Assembly: GCF_021284765.1 (NCBI RefSeq)
Contig: NZ_CP089924.1
Coordinates: forward strand, 1,692,001 to 1,756,000
Direction of reading: 5' to 3'
Source of the DNA: Lysobacter sp. 5GHs7-4
Lineage (GTDB): Bacteria; Pseudomonadota; Gammaproteobacteria; Xanthomonadales; Xanthomonadaceae
Length of the DNA: 64,000 nt
The notes below the pieces were generated by a model. That model was given only the letters and a program-made list of their open reading frames with translations. It did not search any database and had not been told where the DNA came from. Below are positions 16,673 through 25,440 of the stretch, one piece after another. Each line of letters opens with the position of its first letter. The stretch's first letter is position 1. A program made the position numbers and the translations under genes.

Positions 16673-17920
16673 CTACGTTGCGTATTTGGCGATGAAATCG
16701 CGCACCTGCGGGTACACCTGTTCGCGCCAGCGGCGGCCGCTGAAGATGCCGTAGTGGCCGGCGCCCTTGACCTCGATGTGCTGGCGGTCGGCTTCGGCGA
16801 TGCCGGTGCACAGGCGGTGCGCGGCGCGGGTCTGGCCCTGGCCGGAGATGTCGTCCAGCTCGCCCTCGACGGTCAGCAGCGCGGTCTTGCCGATCGCGGC
16901 CGGATTCACGCGCTCGCCGGCGACGTCCCATAGGCCGCGCGGCAGCAGGTGTTCCTGGAACACCACGCGGATCGTGTCGAGGTAGTACTCGGCGGGCATG
17001 TCGAGCACGGCGTTGTATTCGTCGTAGAAGCGCCGGTGCGAGGCGGCGTCCTCGAGATCGCCCTTGAGCAGGTCCTGGTAGAAATCCCAGTGCGATTGGA
17101 AATGCCGCTCCGGATTCATGGCGACGAAGCCGCCGTGCTGCAGGAAGCCCGGATACACGCGACGACCGCCGCCGGGATAGTTGGCCGGCACGTGATGGAT
17201 CAGGTTGCCCTCGAACCACCACAGCGGCTTGTGCACGGCCAGATCGTTGACCTGGGTGGGGCTTTCGCGGGTGTCGATCGGGCCGCCCATCATCACCAGC
17301 GAACGCGGCGTGGTCTCGCCGCGCGCGGCCATCAGCGACACCGCCGCCAGCACCGGCACCGTAGGCTGGCAGACGCTGATCACGTGCAGCCGCTCGGCGC
17401 CGATCAGGCGGATGAATTCCTGGATGTAGGCGATGTAGTCGTCGAGCGTGAACGCGCCTTCGCTCACCGGCACCATGCGCGCGTCGATCCAGTCGGTGAT
17501 GTAGACCTTGTGGTCGCGCAGCAGGGTCTTGACGGTGTCGCGCAGCAGGGTGCTGTGGTGGCCCGACAGCGGTGCGACCACCAGCACCGGCGGATCGTCC
17601 TTGAGCTCGGCGATGTTGTCGGCGTCGTCGGCATAGCGCTTGAAGCGCAGCAGGCGGCAGAACGGCTTGCGCTTCATCTCGCGCTCGATCACCGGATAGG
17701 TGTCGCCGTCGATCTCCAGCGAGTGGATGCCGAACTCGGGCTTCTCGTAGTCCTTGCCGATCCGGTACAGCAGTTCGTAGCCGGCGGCCACGCGCGAAGC
17801 GCCGGGTACCGTCGACAGCCAACTGCCGGGGGCGGCGAACATCTTGGCGCCGGCGTCGGCCCAGTAGGTCATCGGCGCCAGCCAGGCGCGGCCGAGTTCG
17901 TGCATCTGGTAAAGCAGCAT
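16673..17920 (-). CDS. phaZ: Intracellular polyhydroxyalkanoate (PHB) depolymerase
   Basis: 415 residues, matching cytoplasmic PhaZ, which breaks down stored polyhydroxybutyrate. The start MLLYQMHELGRAWLAPMTYWAD is typical. The alpha/beta hydrolase core has PPVLVVAPLSGHHSTLLRDTV, and the nucleophile elbow reads SVCQPT, with cysteine in place of serine, as known for this family; VKGAGHYGIFSGRRWR carries the catalytic histidine. No signal peptide is present. No PHA synthase or phasin is nearby. The 3' end faces structured repeat copy A. Confidence 0.93.
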   Translation of the reverse strand: MLLYQMHELGRAWLAPMTYWADAGAKMFAAPGSWLSTVPGASRVAAGYELLYRIGKDYEKPEFGIHSLEIDGDTYPVIEREMKRKPFCRLLRFKRYADDADNIAELKDDPPVLVVAPLSGHHSTLLRDTVKTLLRDHKVYITDWIDARMVPVSEGAFTLDDYIAYIQEFIRLIGAERLHVISVCQPTVPVLAAVSLMAARGETTPRSLVMMGGPIDTRESPTQVNDLAVHKPLWWFEGNLIHHVPANYPGGGRRVYPGFLQHGGFVAMNPERHFQSHWDFYQDLLKGDLEDAASHRRFYDEYNAVLDMPAEYYLDTIRVVFQEHLLPRGLWDVAGERVNPAAIGKTALLTVEGELDDISGQGQTRAAHRLCTGIAEADRQHIEVKGAGHYGIFSGRRWREQVYPQVRDFIAKYAT

Positions 17921-18017
17921 CGGGCGGATCCCCAGGAACGACGGTTGCGGACGGCGGTTTGCTGCGGCGCAGCATAGCCGATCGCGCGGGCCCCGGCGTT
18001 AAGGCCGGGGCGGGGCT

Positions 18018-18611
18018 TCAGGCGGTGGTTTCCAGCGCGGCGGCGCCCTCGCGCTGGGCCGGCGACAGCCACAGGTGCGAGCCCAGCGGGGCGAAGCCGA
18101 CGGCCTCGAAGCGCTGGCGGTAATAGCGGGCCGGGCGGCGCTTGAAGCCGACCGTGTCGCCGTCGACGCCGTCCTCGCGGGTGAAGGTCTCCAGGAACGC
18201 CACTCCCGCGCACAGCTCGGCCAGGCCGGGCAGGCCGCGTTCGAGTTCACGCGGGGTCAGGTAATGCAGCACGTCGCTGCAGATCAGCAGGTCGACCGCA
18301 GGGCAGGGGCGCAGCGATTCGAAATCGCCGAAGCGCGCGTAGTGCAGGTTGCGGCGCGCGCCGTGGCGGGCAATCGCATACTCGCTGCTGTCGAAGCCCA
18401 GGTAGCGCAGTTTGGGGCGCAGTTTCAGCAGCGGCGCGCGCCAGGCCGCTTCGCCGGCGCCGATGTCGAGCACGCTGCGGATCGGGCGCTCCAGGTGGTA
18501 TTCGGCGCTGGCCACGGCCAGGGCAACCTTGCGCTCCAGGCGCGCGCGGCCGCCGATCTCGGGATCGCGGTACCAGCGCTGGAAGTAGTCGCGGTCGTAC
18601 TGTTTGCTCAT
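18018..18611 (-). CDS. Class I SAM-dependent methyltransferase
   Basis: 197 residues. The start MSKQYDRDYFQRWYRDP is followed by the SAM-binding motif I SVLDIGAGEAAWRAPLL (about residues 43-60), motif II LGFDSSEYAIA and motif IV VDLLICSDVLHYLTPRELE. The Rossmann core is thus complete, but nothing shows the substrate. A downstream arginine-rich segment (GFKRRPARYYRQRFEAVGF) could bind the acceptor. It is divergent from the HemJ-like gene at 18723, with a 111-base shared promoter region. Confidence 0.9.
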   Translation of the reverse strand: MSKQYDRDYFQRWYRDPEIGGRARLERKVALAVASAEYHLERPIRSVLDIGAGEAAWRAPLLKLRPKLRYLGFDSSEYAIARHGARRNLHYARFGDFESLRPCPAVDLLICSDVLHYLTPRELERGLPGLAELCAGVAFLETFTREDGVDGDTVGFKRRPARYYRQRFEAVGFAPLGSHLWLSPAQREGAAALETTA

Positions 18612-18722
18612 CGTGTCCTGCGCGTGCTGCGTGATTGGGGTGGCGGCGGCCGCGGGCGGCGGCGTGGCATCCTAGCGCGGCCGTGCCCCCGGCCCGCAAC
18701 CGCCACCCACAGGAAGCCTGCG

Positions 18723-19145
18723 ATGAATGCTTACGTTTGGACCAAGACCGCCCATGTCGTGTTCGTAATGGCGTGGATGGGCGGGGTGTTCTATCTGCCG
18801 CGGATCCTGGTCAATCTGGCCGAGGCCGGCGACGAGCCGGCGGTACGGGCGCGGCTGGTGTTGATGGGGCGGCGGCTGTATCGGTTCGGCCACATCATGT
18901 TCGGGTTGGCGGCGGTGTTGGGGCTGACGTTGTGGCTGCATTTCGGCATCGCGGGGGAGTGGTTGCATGCCAAGTTGACCTTGGTGGTGCTGATGCTGGG
19001 GCACTACATTTTGTCGGGGCGTTGGTTGAAGGGGGTGGACAAGGGGCGGGCGTTGCCGAGTGCGAGGACGCTGCGCTTGTTCAACGAGTTGCCGGTGCTG
19101 TTGCTGGTGGGCGTGGTGTATCTGGTGTTGGCTAAGCCGTTCTGA
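18723..19145 (+). CDS. CopD/HemJ-like inner-membrane protein
   Basis: 140 residues with four predicted transmembrane helices. MNAYVWTKTAHVVFVMAWMG places a histidine at about residue 11, FYLPRILV an arginine at about 27, and WLHAKLTLVVLM a lysine at about 87. These match positions important in HemJ, the protoporphyrinogen IX oxidase used by many proteobacteria for heme synthesis, and the length fits. The wider family is labelled CopD, so HemJ identity is probable but not proven. Codon use shifts to TTG and GGG in the second half, unlike its neighbours. A repeat-rich gap follows. Confidence 0.8.
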   Translation: MNAYVWTKTAHVVFVMAWMGGVFYLPRILVNLAEAGDEPAVRARLVLMGRRLYRFGHIMFGLAAVLGLTLWLHFGIAGEWLHAKLTLVVLMLGHYILSGRWLKGVDKGRALPSARTLRLFNELPVLLLVGVVYLVLAKPF

Positions 19146-19206
19146 CCGGTTCGGGTTGGGTGGTGTTTCGCCTGTCGCACATCGACGCGCCTTCTTGGAT
19201 GCTCCC

Positions 19207-19235
19207 TGTAGGAGCGGCGTGAGCCGCGACCGCGA
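19207..19235. repeat. REP-like element (GTAGGAGCGGCGTGAGCCGC type)
   Basis: TGTAGGAGCGG followed by GCGGCGTGAGCCGCGACCGCG. The inner GCGGC-GTGA-GCCGC hairpin is perfect. Related copies occur at 19711, 54445 and 63483. It resembles Pseudomonas REP sequences in form. Confidence 0.75.
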
Positions 19236-19297
19236 ACTCCAGCGATCGCGCCTGTCCTATTCTGATTGCCCTTCAGAAACCGATGCTGTGCTCTTGG

Positions 19298-19557
19298 CTC
19301 CCTCCTTTGACAAAGGAGGGTTGGGGAGGATTTGCTTTTGTTCTTGCTCTGCTTCTTCTGACCGAAGGTCAACGGCTTCCGCCTGCTGCGCATGCGGGTC
19401 ACTTTCTCTTGCTGACCCAAGAGAAAGTAACCAAAGAGAAGGGTCTGAGCCAGGAGCTCTCGTGTGGCTTCGGTTCTGGCGCGGGGATTTTTCGATAGGA
19501 CATCCCTGTCCTATCGAAAAACGGCGCGCGTCCTGCGCGCCGCCCTCCGGGTCTACG
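19298..19557. repeat. Structured dispersed repeat, copy B
   Basis: Same orientation as copy A and colinear with it for about 256 bases. The same four hairpins are kept: 19359-19371, 19401-19428, 19488-19521 and 19522-19542. In the 15-bp stem the pair A:T of copy A is G:C here (GATAGGACA / TGTCCTATC), so both strands of the stem changed together. The loop of the 11-bp stem differs (CTGACC versus CTAGCC) while its arms are identical. It too lies between convergent genes. Confidence 0.9.
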
Positions 19558-19607
19558 GTTGGTCGTGTGGCTTCGGGTCTATGGACTTCAATGCCGGAGC
19601 AAACTCG

Positions 19608-19680
<73 letters not shown>

Positions 19681-19710
19681 ATGTGCTGCGTGGTAGCGCT
19701 TGTGGCTTTC

Positions 19711-19738
19711 TGTGGGAGCGGCGTGAGCCGCGATCGCG
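19711..19738. repeat. REP-like element
   Basis: TGTGGGAGCGGCGTGAGCCG followed by CGATCGCG, same orientation as the copy at 19207. Confidence 0.75.
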
Positions 19739-19793
19739 TCAATGTGCAGACCCGCGCAACAGTCACTGCGCGGAGAACCTTTCCCTTGCCGCT

Positions 19794-19963
19794 GTAGGAT
19801 GCGGTGAGCCGAAGGCGAACCGCATCGCCGCCATGCCTCGATGCGACGCGATGGTGCGGTTGTCACCGCACCCTACGGCTAGCGCTCATTCAACCGGCGC
19901 GTGCGAACCGCATCGTCGTCGTGCCTCGATACGACGCGTAGGGTGCGGTTATCGCCGCACCCT
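19794..19963. repeat. Tandem 88-base repeat with GGTGCGG hairpins
   Basis: A unit beginning CGAACCGCATCG at 19816 recurs at 19904. Each ends in a hairpin: GGTGCGGT-TGTC-ACCGCACC (19853-19872) and GGGTGCGG-TTATCG-CCGCACCC (19941-19962). The second hairpin lies 17 bases from the alkaline phosphatase stop and could end its transcript. Confidence 0.75.
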
Positions 19964-19979
19964 CAGGCCGGTGCGGGTT

Positions 19980-21713
19980 TCAACGGCTCTTGAAATCGTC
20001 CGGCTTCGGTAGCGTCACCGGGACCTGATGGGCGTCGCAGTCGCCCTTGGCGCAGAGCGCGCCGCGCAGTTTCGGCATCGCCTGCAGCATGAAGTGGAAG
20101 ATCGTGTTCTGTTCGACGCTGCCGCGTACCGCGTCGCTGCCCGGGCCGCGGGCCCAGATGCCGACGTCGTCGCCGCCGTGGGACTCGTTGCCGGTCGGCA
20201 CCAGCGCCTCTTGCAGGTAGTCGGGGTGCTCGGTGTCTACCTTGGTCAGGTCCGGTCGGCCGTGCTCGGCCTGCTGGGTACCGCTGGCGGTGTGCTGGAA
20301 GCGCTTGGGGCCTTCGGGCTGCTGCGCGCTGGCGCCGACGTAGCCGGGGCCGTTGCTGTAGTTGAGCGTGGTGTAGGGCATGCCCAGCGAATCGCGCGCG
20401 TAGTCGTTGGCGTCGCCGTCTTCGCCGCTGGTGCCGCGGACCTTGCCCAGGATCGGATTGCCGCGCACCGGGTAGCCGACGAAGCTGAGCGTGTGCGAGT
20501 GGTCGGCGGTGACCAGGATCAGGGTGTCGTCGGCGGAGGTCGCTTCGCTGGCGGCGCGCACCGCGTCGCTGAGGGCGACGGTCTCGGTGAGCGCGCGGTA
20601 GGCGTTGCCGTAGTGGTGGGCGTGATCGATGCGGCCGCCTTCGACCAGCAGCACCCAGCCGCTGTCGCCCTTGTCGGCGCTGAGGCGGTTGAGGCGCGCG
20701 ATCGCGGCGCGGGTCATGTCCGCCAGGCTGGGTTCGCCGGCGCCGTCCTGGGGACGGTCGTGGTCGAACTGCATGTGGTCGGGCTCGAACAGGCCCAGCA
20801 GCGGCTTGCCGGCCGGCGCGGCGGCGAACTGCTTGGCGTTCCAGACGTAGCTGCCGTCGGGATGGCGCTGCTTCCAGGCCGCGATCAGGTCGCGGCCGTC
20901 CAGGCGCTGGCCGACCTTGTCGTCGTACTCGGGATCGCGCTGTTCGACGGTCATGAAGTTGGTGCGGCCGCCGCCCATCAGCACGTCCGGGCCGGTGCCG
21001 TACGGCGATTCGATCATCTGCCGGGCGATGTCCTGGCAGCCGGCGCGCTTGGCGTCCTCGGGTAGGTCGGCGTCGTTTTCCCAGTTGCGGTCGGCCGAAT
21101 GGCTGAAGGTCGCGCCGGGCGTGGCGTGGGTGACGCGGGTGGTGGTGACCACGCCGGTGGCCAGGCCGCTGCCGGCGGCCAGTTCCCACAGGCTCAGGAT
21201 CGGCGCGGCGAGGGCGCCGGTGCAGCTGCCGCGCGGGGCCTGCTGGCCGATGCTGAGCACGCCGGCGCGGGTCTTCACGCCGGTGGCCATGGCGCTCATG
21301 GTGCCGGCCGAGTCCGGGGTCTGCGAGTCGGTGTTGTAGGTCTTGCTGAGCGCGGTGGACGGGAAGCGCTCCCAGCTCAGGCGGTTTTCCTCGCCCGGTC
21401 CGCCCTTCTTCTGGCCCTCGAAGATGCGTGCGGCCGCGACCGTGGTCAGGCTCATGCCGTCGCCGACGAACAGGATCACGTTCTTGGCCTTGCCGCCCAT
21501 CGCGCCGCGTGCGGCGGCCTGGCTGGCGCCGTCGCGGAACCACCACTGCGGGGTCTCGTCCTGGGGATGGCGGATGGCGGCGACGTCCACCGTCAGCGCG
21601 GTGCTGCCCATGGGGGCGGCTGCAGCGGCGGTGGCGCGCGGCGCCGAGCTGGCGCAGGCGGACAGGGACAGGGTGACGGCAAGGGCGAGGCAGGCGGTGC
21701 GCGTTGCGGACAT
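19980..21713 (-). CDS. Alkaline phosphatase (PhoA family) lipoprotein
   Basis: 577 residues. A lipobox LSAC occurs near residue 20. The metal and active-site motifs of the alkaline phosphatase superfamily are present: ILFVGDGMS, the nucleophile Ser in TPDSAGTMSAMATG, LLVEGGRIDHAHH and LVTADHSHT, then NESHGGDDVGIWARGPG near the C-terminus. It would release phosphate from monoesters in the periplasm. It is longer than E. coli PhoA by about 100 residues, mainly through loops (HPDGSYVWN, QQPEGPKRFQ). No pho box was sought by computation. It is divergent from the symporter gene. Confidence 0.93.
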   Translation of the reverse strand: MSATRTACLALAVTLSLSACASSAPRATAAAAAPMGSTALTVDVAAIRHPQDETPQWWFRDGASQAAARGAMGGKAKNVILFVGDGMSLTTVAAARIFEGQKKGGPGEENRLSWERFPSTALSKTYNTDSQTPDSAGTMSAMATGVKTRAGVLSIGQQAPRGSCTGALAAPILSLWELAAGSGLATGVVTTTRVTHATPGATFSHSADRNWENDADLPEDAKRAGCQDIARQMIESPYGTGPDVLMGGGRTNFMTVEQRDPEYDDKVGQRLDGRDLIAAWKQRHPDGSYVWNAKQFAAAPAGKPLLGLFEPDHMQFDHDRPQDGAGEPSLADMTRAAIARLNRLSADKGDSGWVLLVEGGRIDHAHHYGNAYRALTETVALSDAVRAASEATSADDTLILVTADHSHTLSFVGYPVRGNPILGKVRGTSGEDGDANDYARDSLGMPYTTLNYSNGPGYVGASAQQPEGPKRFQHTASGTQQAEHGRPDLTKVDTEHPDYLQEALVPTGNESHGGDDVGIWARGPGSDAVRGSVEQNTIFHFMLQAMPKLRGALCAKGDCDAHQVPVTLPKPDDFKSR

Positions 21714-21852
21714 CTCGGGGACCGGTGGCGGACGAAACCGCGATTATGCCGTGCGGTTGTTGCTGGAATGGGATACCGGTGTTGCAGCGGCGGGGGTCGC
21801 CGCGGTGGGCCGGCTCGGCTAAGGTGCCGGTTCGTAGCGGCGAGGTGCGCGC

Positions 21853-23130
21853 ATGACCCTGGTGTCGGCCTGGTTCAAGATCCCGTTCTGGCAACGGGTG
21901 CTGGGCGGTTTCGTGCTCGGCGCGCTGGCCGGCTGGCTGATGGGGCCGGCGGCCGAGACCTGGTTCGGGCCGCTGGGCAAGCTCTACGTGACCCTGATCA
22001 AGATGATCGCGGTGCCGCTGGTGCTGTTCGCGGTGATCAACGCGGTGGCGTCGCTGCACGGTCAGAAATCGGTGGCCGCGCTGGGCGGGCGCACCTTCGC
22101 CTGGTTCGCCTTCACCGCGGTGCTCGCGGTCGGCGTTGGCCTGACCGTGGCGCATCTGATGGCGCCCGGCGAGGGCGTGGGCAGGCTGCAGATCGCCGGC
22201 GACTACAAGCCCAAGGAGGTGCCGCCGCCGATCGAGGTGCTGCTGGGCGTGGTGCCGTCCAATCCCTTCCAGGCCATGGCCGAGGGCAAGGTCCTGCAGG
22301 TGATTTTCTTCGCCGGTCTGGTCGGCTTCGCCCTGGTCAAGCTGGGCGATCGCGTCGCCGGCTTGCGCAAGCTGGCCGGCGAAGCCAGCGACACCATGAT
22401 CCAGATCACCCGCTTCGTGCTGGAGTTCACGCCGCTGGGCACCTTCGGCCTGATCGCGGCGCTGATCGGCGGCTACGGGTTCGAAAAACTGCTGCCCCTG
22501 GGCAAGTTCGTGATCGCGCTGTACCTGGCCTGCGGCCTGCACATCGCGGTGGTCTACAGCGCGCTGCTGCTGGCGCACGGCCTGAATCCGCTGAAGTTCT
22601 TCCGCGGCGCGTTCCCGGGCATGCAGGTGGCGTTCGTGGCCTCGTCCAGCTTCGCCGCGCTGCCGGCCTCGCTGCGCAGCGTCACCCACAACCTGGGCGT
22701 GGACAAGAACTACGCCGCGTTCGCGGTGCCGCTGGGCGCGACCATCAAGATGGACGGCTGCGGTGCGATCTATCCGGCGATGGCGGCGGTGTTCATCGCC
22801 CAATACGCCGATCTGGACCTGTCGCTGGCGCAGTACCTGGTGATCATGCTGGCCTCGGTGCTGGGCAGTTTCGGTACCGCCGGCGTGCCGGGCACGGCGG
22901 TGGTGATGGCGACGGTGGTGCTCAGCGCGGCCGGCCTGCCGTTGGAAACCATCGGCTATCTGTACGCGATCGACCGCGTGCTCGACATGATGCGCACCAT
23001 GACCAACGTGACCGGGCAGATGCTGGTGCCGGTGCTGGTGGCGAAGGAAACCGGGTTGCTCGATCGCGCGGTGTACGAGGCCGCGCCGACCAATGTCGGC
23101 CTGGAAGCGGCCGGCAAGGACGGCGTTTGA
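21853..23130 (+). CDS. Dicarboxylate/amino acid:cation symporter (DAACS family)
   Basis: 425 residues, eight-helix GltP/DctA-like fold. FVASSSFAALPASL is the serine-rich re-entrant loop, KMDGCGAIYP and FGTAGVPGTAVVM are the substrate and cation site motifs, and IDRVLDMMRTMTNVTGQ is the C-terminal signature with the substrate-binding arginine and asparagine. It imports a C4-dicarboxylate or acidic amino acid with sodium or protons; the exact substrate cannot be told. It is followed 41 bases later by a LysE-type exporter on the same strand. Confidence 0.92.
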   Translation: MTLVSAWFKIPFWQRVLGGFVLGALAGWLMGPAAETWFGPLGKLYVTLIKMIAVPLVLFAVINAVASLHGQKSVAALGGRTFAWFAFTAVLAVGVGLTVAHLMAPGEGVGRLQIAGDYKPKEVPPPIEVLLGVVPSNPFQAMAEGKVLQVIFFAGLVGFALVKLGDRVAGLRKLAGEASDTMIQITRFVLEFTPLGTFGLIAALIGGYGFEKLLPLGKFVIALYLACGLHIAVVYSALLLAHGLNPLKFFRGAFPGMQVAFVASSSFAALPASLRSVTHNLGVDKNYAAFAVPLGATIKMDGCGAIYPAMAAVFIAQYADLDLSLAQYLVIMLASVLGSFGTAGVPGTAVVMATVVLSAAGLPLETIGYLYAIDRVLDMMRTMTNVTGQMLVPVLVAKETGLLDRAVYEAAPTNVGLEAAGKDGV

Positions 23131-23171
23131 TTTTGTCCGAGACTCGCCGCTAACCCGACGGAGCCCACGCG

Positions 23172-23804
23172 ATGCCCGATGCCGCCAACCTGGTCGCCTT
23201 CGCCCTGATCGCGCTGGGCATGGTGCTCACGCCCGGGCCGAACATGGTCTACCTGATCTCGCGCTCGATCTGTCAGGGGCCCAAGGCGGGTCTGATCTCG
23301 CTGGGCGGCGTGGCGCTGGGCTTCGTGTTCTACATGCTGTGCGCGGCGCTGGGCATTACCGCGCTGGTGATGGCGGTGCCGTACGCATACGACACGCTAC
23401 GCCTGGCCGGCGCGGTCTATCTGGGCTATTTGGCCTGGCAGGCGTTGAAGCCGGGCGGGCGTTCGCCGTTCCAGGTGCGCGAGCTGCCGCAGGACAGCCC
23501 GCGCAAGCTGTTCGTGATGGGCCTGATGACCAACCTGCTCAATCCCAAGGCCGCGGTGCTGTACCTGTCGCTGCTGCCGCAGTTCATCGACCCGGCACAG
23601 GGCAGCGTGTTCGCGCAGTCGGTGACGCTGGGCAGTTTGCAGATCGCGATCAGCCTGACGGTGAACGCGTTGATCGCGATCAGCGCCGGTTCGCTGGCGA
23701 CGTTTCTGGGCCGCCATCCGACCTGGCTGTCGGTGCAGCGCTGGCTGATGGGCACGGTGCTGGCCGCGCTGGCGGTGCGCATGGCGACCGAAGCGCGGCG
23801 CTGA
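23172..23804 (+). CDS. LysE-family amino acid exporter
   Basis: 210 residues with six predicted helices. The start VAFALIALGMVLTPGPNMVYLISRS is the LysE/RhtB signature, and MTNLLNPKAAVLYLSLLPQFIDP is the second conserved block. The family exports amino acids or homoserine lactone-like compounds. It may be co-transcribed with the upstream symporter, pairing an importer and an exporter. The ORF ends 46 bases from the convergent Nudix gene. Confidence 0.92.
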   Translation: MPDAANLVAFALIALGMVLTPGPNMVYLISRSICQGPKAGLISLGGVALGFVFYMLCAALGITALVMAVPYAYDTLRLAGAVYLGYLAWQALKPGGRSPFQVRELPQDSPRKLFVMGLMTNLLNPKAAVLYLSLLPQFIDPAQGSVFAQSVTLGSLQIAISLTVNALIAISAGSLATFLGRHPTWLSVQRWLMGTVLAALAVRMATEARR

Positions 23805-23850
23805 GGTTGGCGCGCTCAGGCCCCACGCGCGCGTTGCGCGCCTGCGGGCG

Positions 23851-24339
23851 TCAAGCGCGCGTGTAACGCCAGGACTGCATGCGGCCGTCGCGATAGGGCA
23901 TCACGCCGTGGAACGCGCGCGGATCGGCGTCGAATACCAGCGGCAGGAATTCGCGGTCGCCTTCCCACATCGGCAGCTCGTGCAGCCGCTCCAGCGGCAC
24001 CCATTCCAGCGTGCCCTCGGGATTGCTGGCGTACGGGGTGCCGGTGTAACGGGTGATGGTGAAGATGAAACCCAGCCAGTCCTCGCCCTGCTTGCCGAAA
24101 CCGGGCCAGCTGATGGTGCCGCGCAGGTGCAGTTCGTCGCAGTCGATGCCGGCTTCTTCGAGGATCTCGCGGCGCATGCCGGCCACCACGTCCTCGTCGC
24201 GCTCCAGCTTGCCGCCCAGGCCGTTGTACTTGCCCAGCTGGTGATCGTCCGGGCGCGCGTTGCGATGGACCATCAGCACGTCGCGCCCGTCCGGCGACAG
24301 CACATAGCCCAAGGTGGCGACGATCGGGGTGTAGGGCAT
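23851..24339 (-). CDS. Nudix hydrolase (MutT-like)
   Basis: 162 residues. The Nudix box is complete: GGKLERDEDVVAGMRREILEEAGI (about residues 42-65) fits GX5EX7REUXEEXGU. The sequence VLMVHRNARPDDHQLGKYNGLGG and WEGDREFLPLVFD resemble 8-oxo-dGTP diphosphatases of the MTH1/MutT type, so nucleotide-pool cleaning is likely. The ATG overlaps the stop of the beta-lactamase gene upstream (TGATG), which suggests coupled translation of two unrelated enzymes. Confidence 0.92.
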   Translation of the reverse strand: MPYTPIVATLGYVLSPDGRDVLMVHRNARPDDHQLGKYNGLGGKLERDEDVVAGMRREILEEAGIDCDELHLRGTISWPGFGKQGEDWLGFIFTITRYTGTPYASNPEGTLEWVPLERLHELPMWEGDREFLPLVFDADPRAFHGVMPYRDGRMQSWRYTRA

Positions 24340-25226
24340 CAGCGGGCTTCCTTGGCCTTGGCGGTTTGTTCGGCCACGGTCTTGTCGAGCGCGCGTTCGG
24401 CCTTGTCGGCGTAAGCGCGGCAGGTGGTCGGCGTCTTGTGCGGGGCGGCGGTGTCGGCCGGGTCCCAGCCGCTGGCGTCGGGGTGCGGGCTCAGCAGCAG
24501 GTCGCAGGGCAGCGCGCGCACGGCGGCGAAGCCGCGCCGGTAGTCCTCGACGATGCGCGGGTAGCGCGGGTTGCCGACCAGCTGGTAATCCGGCGCGCTG
24601 AGGCTGTCGGCATAGGCGATGTGCGCGTTCTTGCCGTCGATGCGGTCGTCCCAGGTCCAGCTGGTGCTGCCGGGCGTGTGCGCGGGCGTGAAGTGGGCGG
24701 TGAAGCGCACGCCGCCCAGTTCCACCGTCTCGCCGTCCATGATCAGCCGCTGCACCTGCACCGGCGCGAACAGCATGCCCTCGCCGAAATGGATGTCGTC
24801 GCTGCCGCCGCGCGCCAGCAGCACCGCCGCCTCGGCGTTGCCGATCACCTGCGCGCCGGTCGCGCGCTGGATCTGCGCCAGCGCGCCGATGTGGTCGATA
24901 TGGGCGTGGCTGTGCAGGATCAGCTTGAGTTGCGAAGGCTCCACGCCGAGTTCGCGCATGCGCTGCAGCAGCATGTCGCCGGCCTGCGGCAGGCCGGTGT
25001 CGATCAGCACCGCGCCGGCGTCGGTCTTGACCAGCACCGCGCTCAGGCCGGCGGTGCCGATGTACCAGCTGCGCTCGGCGATTCGGAACGGCGGCACCGG
25101 CTGGCGCCAGCTGTCGCGGCTGGGGTAGGCGCGGGCTTCGGGGAGCAGGGGTTCGGCGGCGGTGGCGCTGCCGGCGGCGATCAGGGAGAGAACGAGGGCG
25201 AGGGCGGCGGGGCGCAGCGACGGCAT
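24339..25226 (-). CDS. Subclass B3 metallo-beta-lactamase
   Basis: 295 residues, normal B3 size. The signal peptide ends near GSATAA. Zinc ligands are visible: HSHAHIDHIG supplies His116, His118, Asp120 and His121 (standard B3 numbering), THFTPAHTPGSTSW-like sequence supplies His196, and LLSPHPDASGWD supplies His263. The serine of YADSLSAP replaces the B1 cysteine, as B3 enzymes require. It should hydrolyse beta-lactams including carbapenems in the periplasm, although some B3-like proteins have weak activity. The start at 25226 gives a proper signal peptide; the open frame upstream is discarded. It overlaps the Nudix gene. No LysR-type ampR regulator is adjacent. Confidence 0.9.
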   Translation of the reverse strand: MPSLRPAALALVLSLIAAGSATAAEPLLPEARAYPSRDSWRQPVPPFRIAERSWYIGTAGLSAVLVKTDAGAVLIDTGLPQAGDMLLQRMRELGVEPSQLKLILHSHAHIDHIGALAQIQRATGAQVIGNAEAAVLLARGGSDDIHFGEGMLFAPVQVQRLIMDGETVELGGVRFTAHFTPAHTPGSTSWTWDDRIDGKNAHIAYADSLSAPDYQLVGNPRYPRIVEDYRRGFAAVRALPCDLLLSPHPDASGWDPADTAAPHKTPTTCRAYADKAERALDKTVAEQTAKAKEAR

Positions 25227-25440
25227 CGGCGGGGTCGGCGGTGTGGGGCCTCCAGTTTGGGCGATTCGGGCCGGCGCAGCCAGGGTCGCCGCGCACGGTT
25301 CGTGCAGCAGCGCGCCGATTCTCGGGGGCGCCCACCGGCTCGCATCAAATTTCGCGAAAACGCCGCCGAACGCTTGTGAGCGTCTGCCGCGGGCAGAGAG
25401 AATGCGCGCGCATTCGCACATCACCGCAACAGGGGGAATC

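Noticed and set aside
16341..16695. Short open frames in structured repeat copy A
   Set aside because: They match frames in copy B because the DNA is repeated, but base changes follow hairpin pairing and not codon position.
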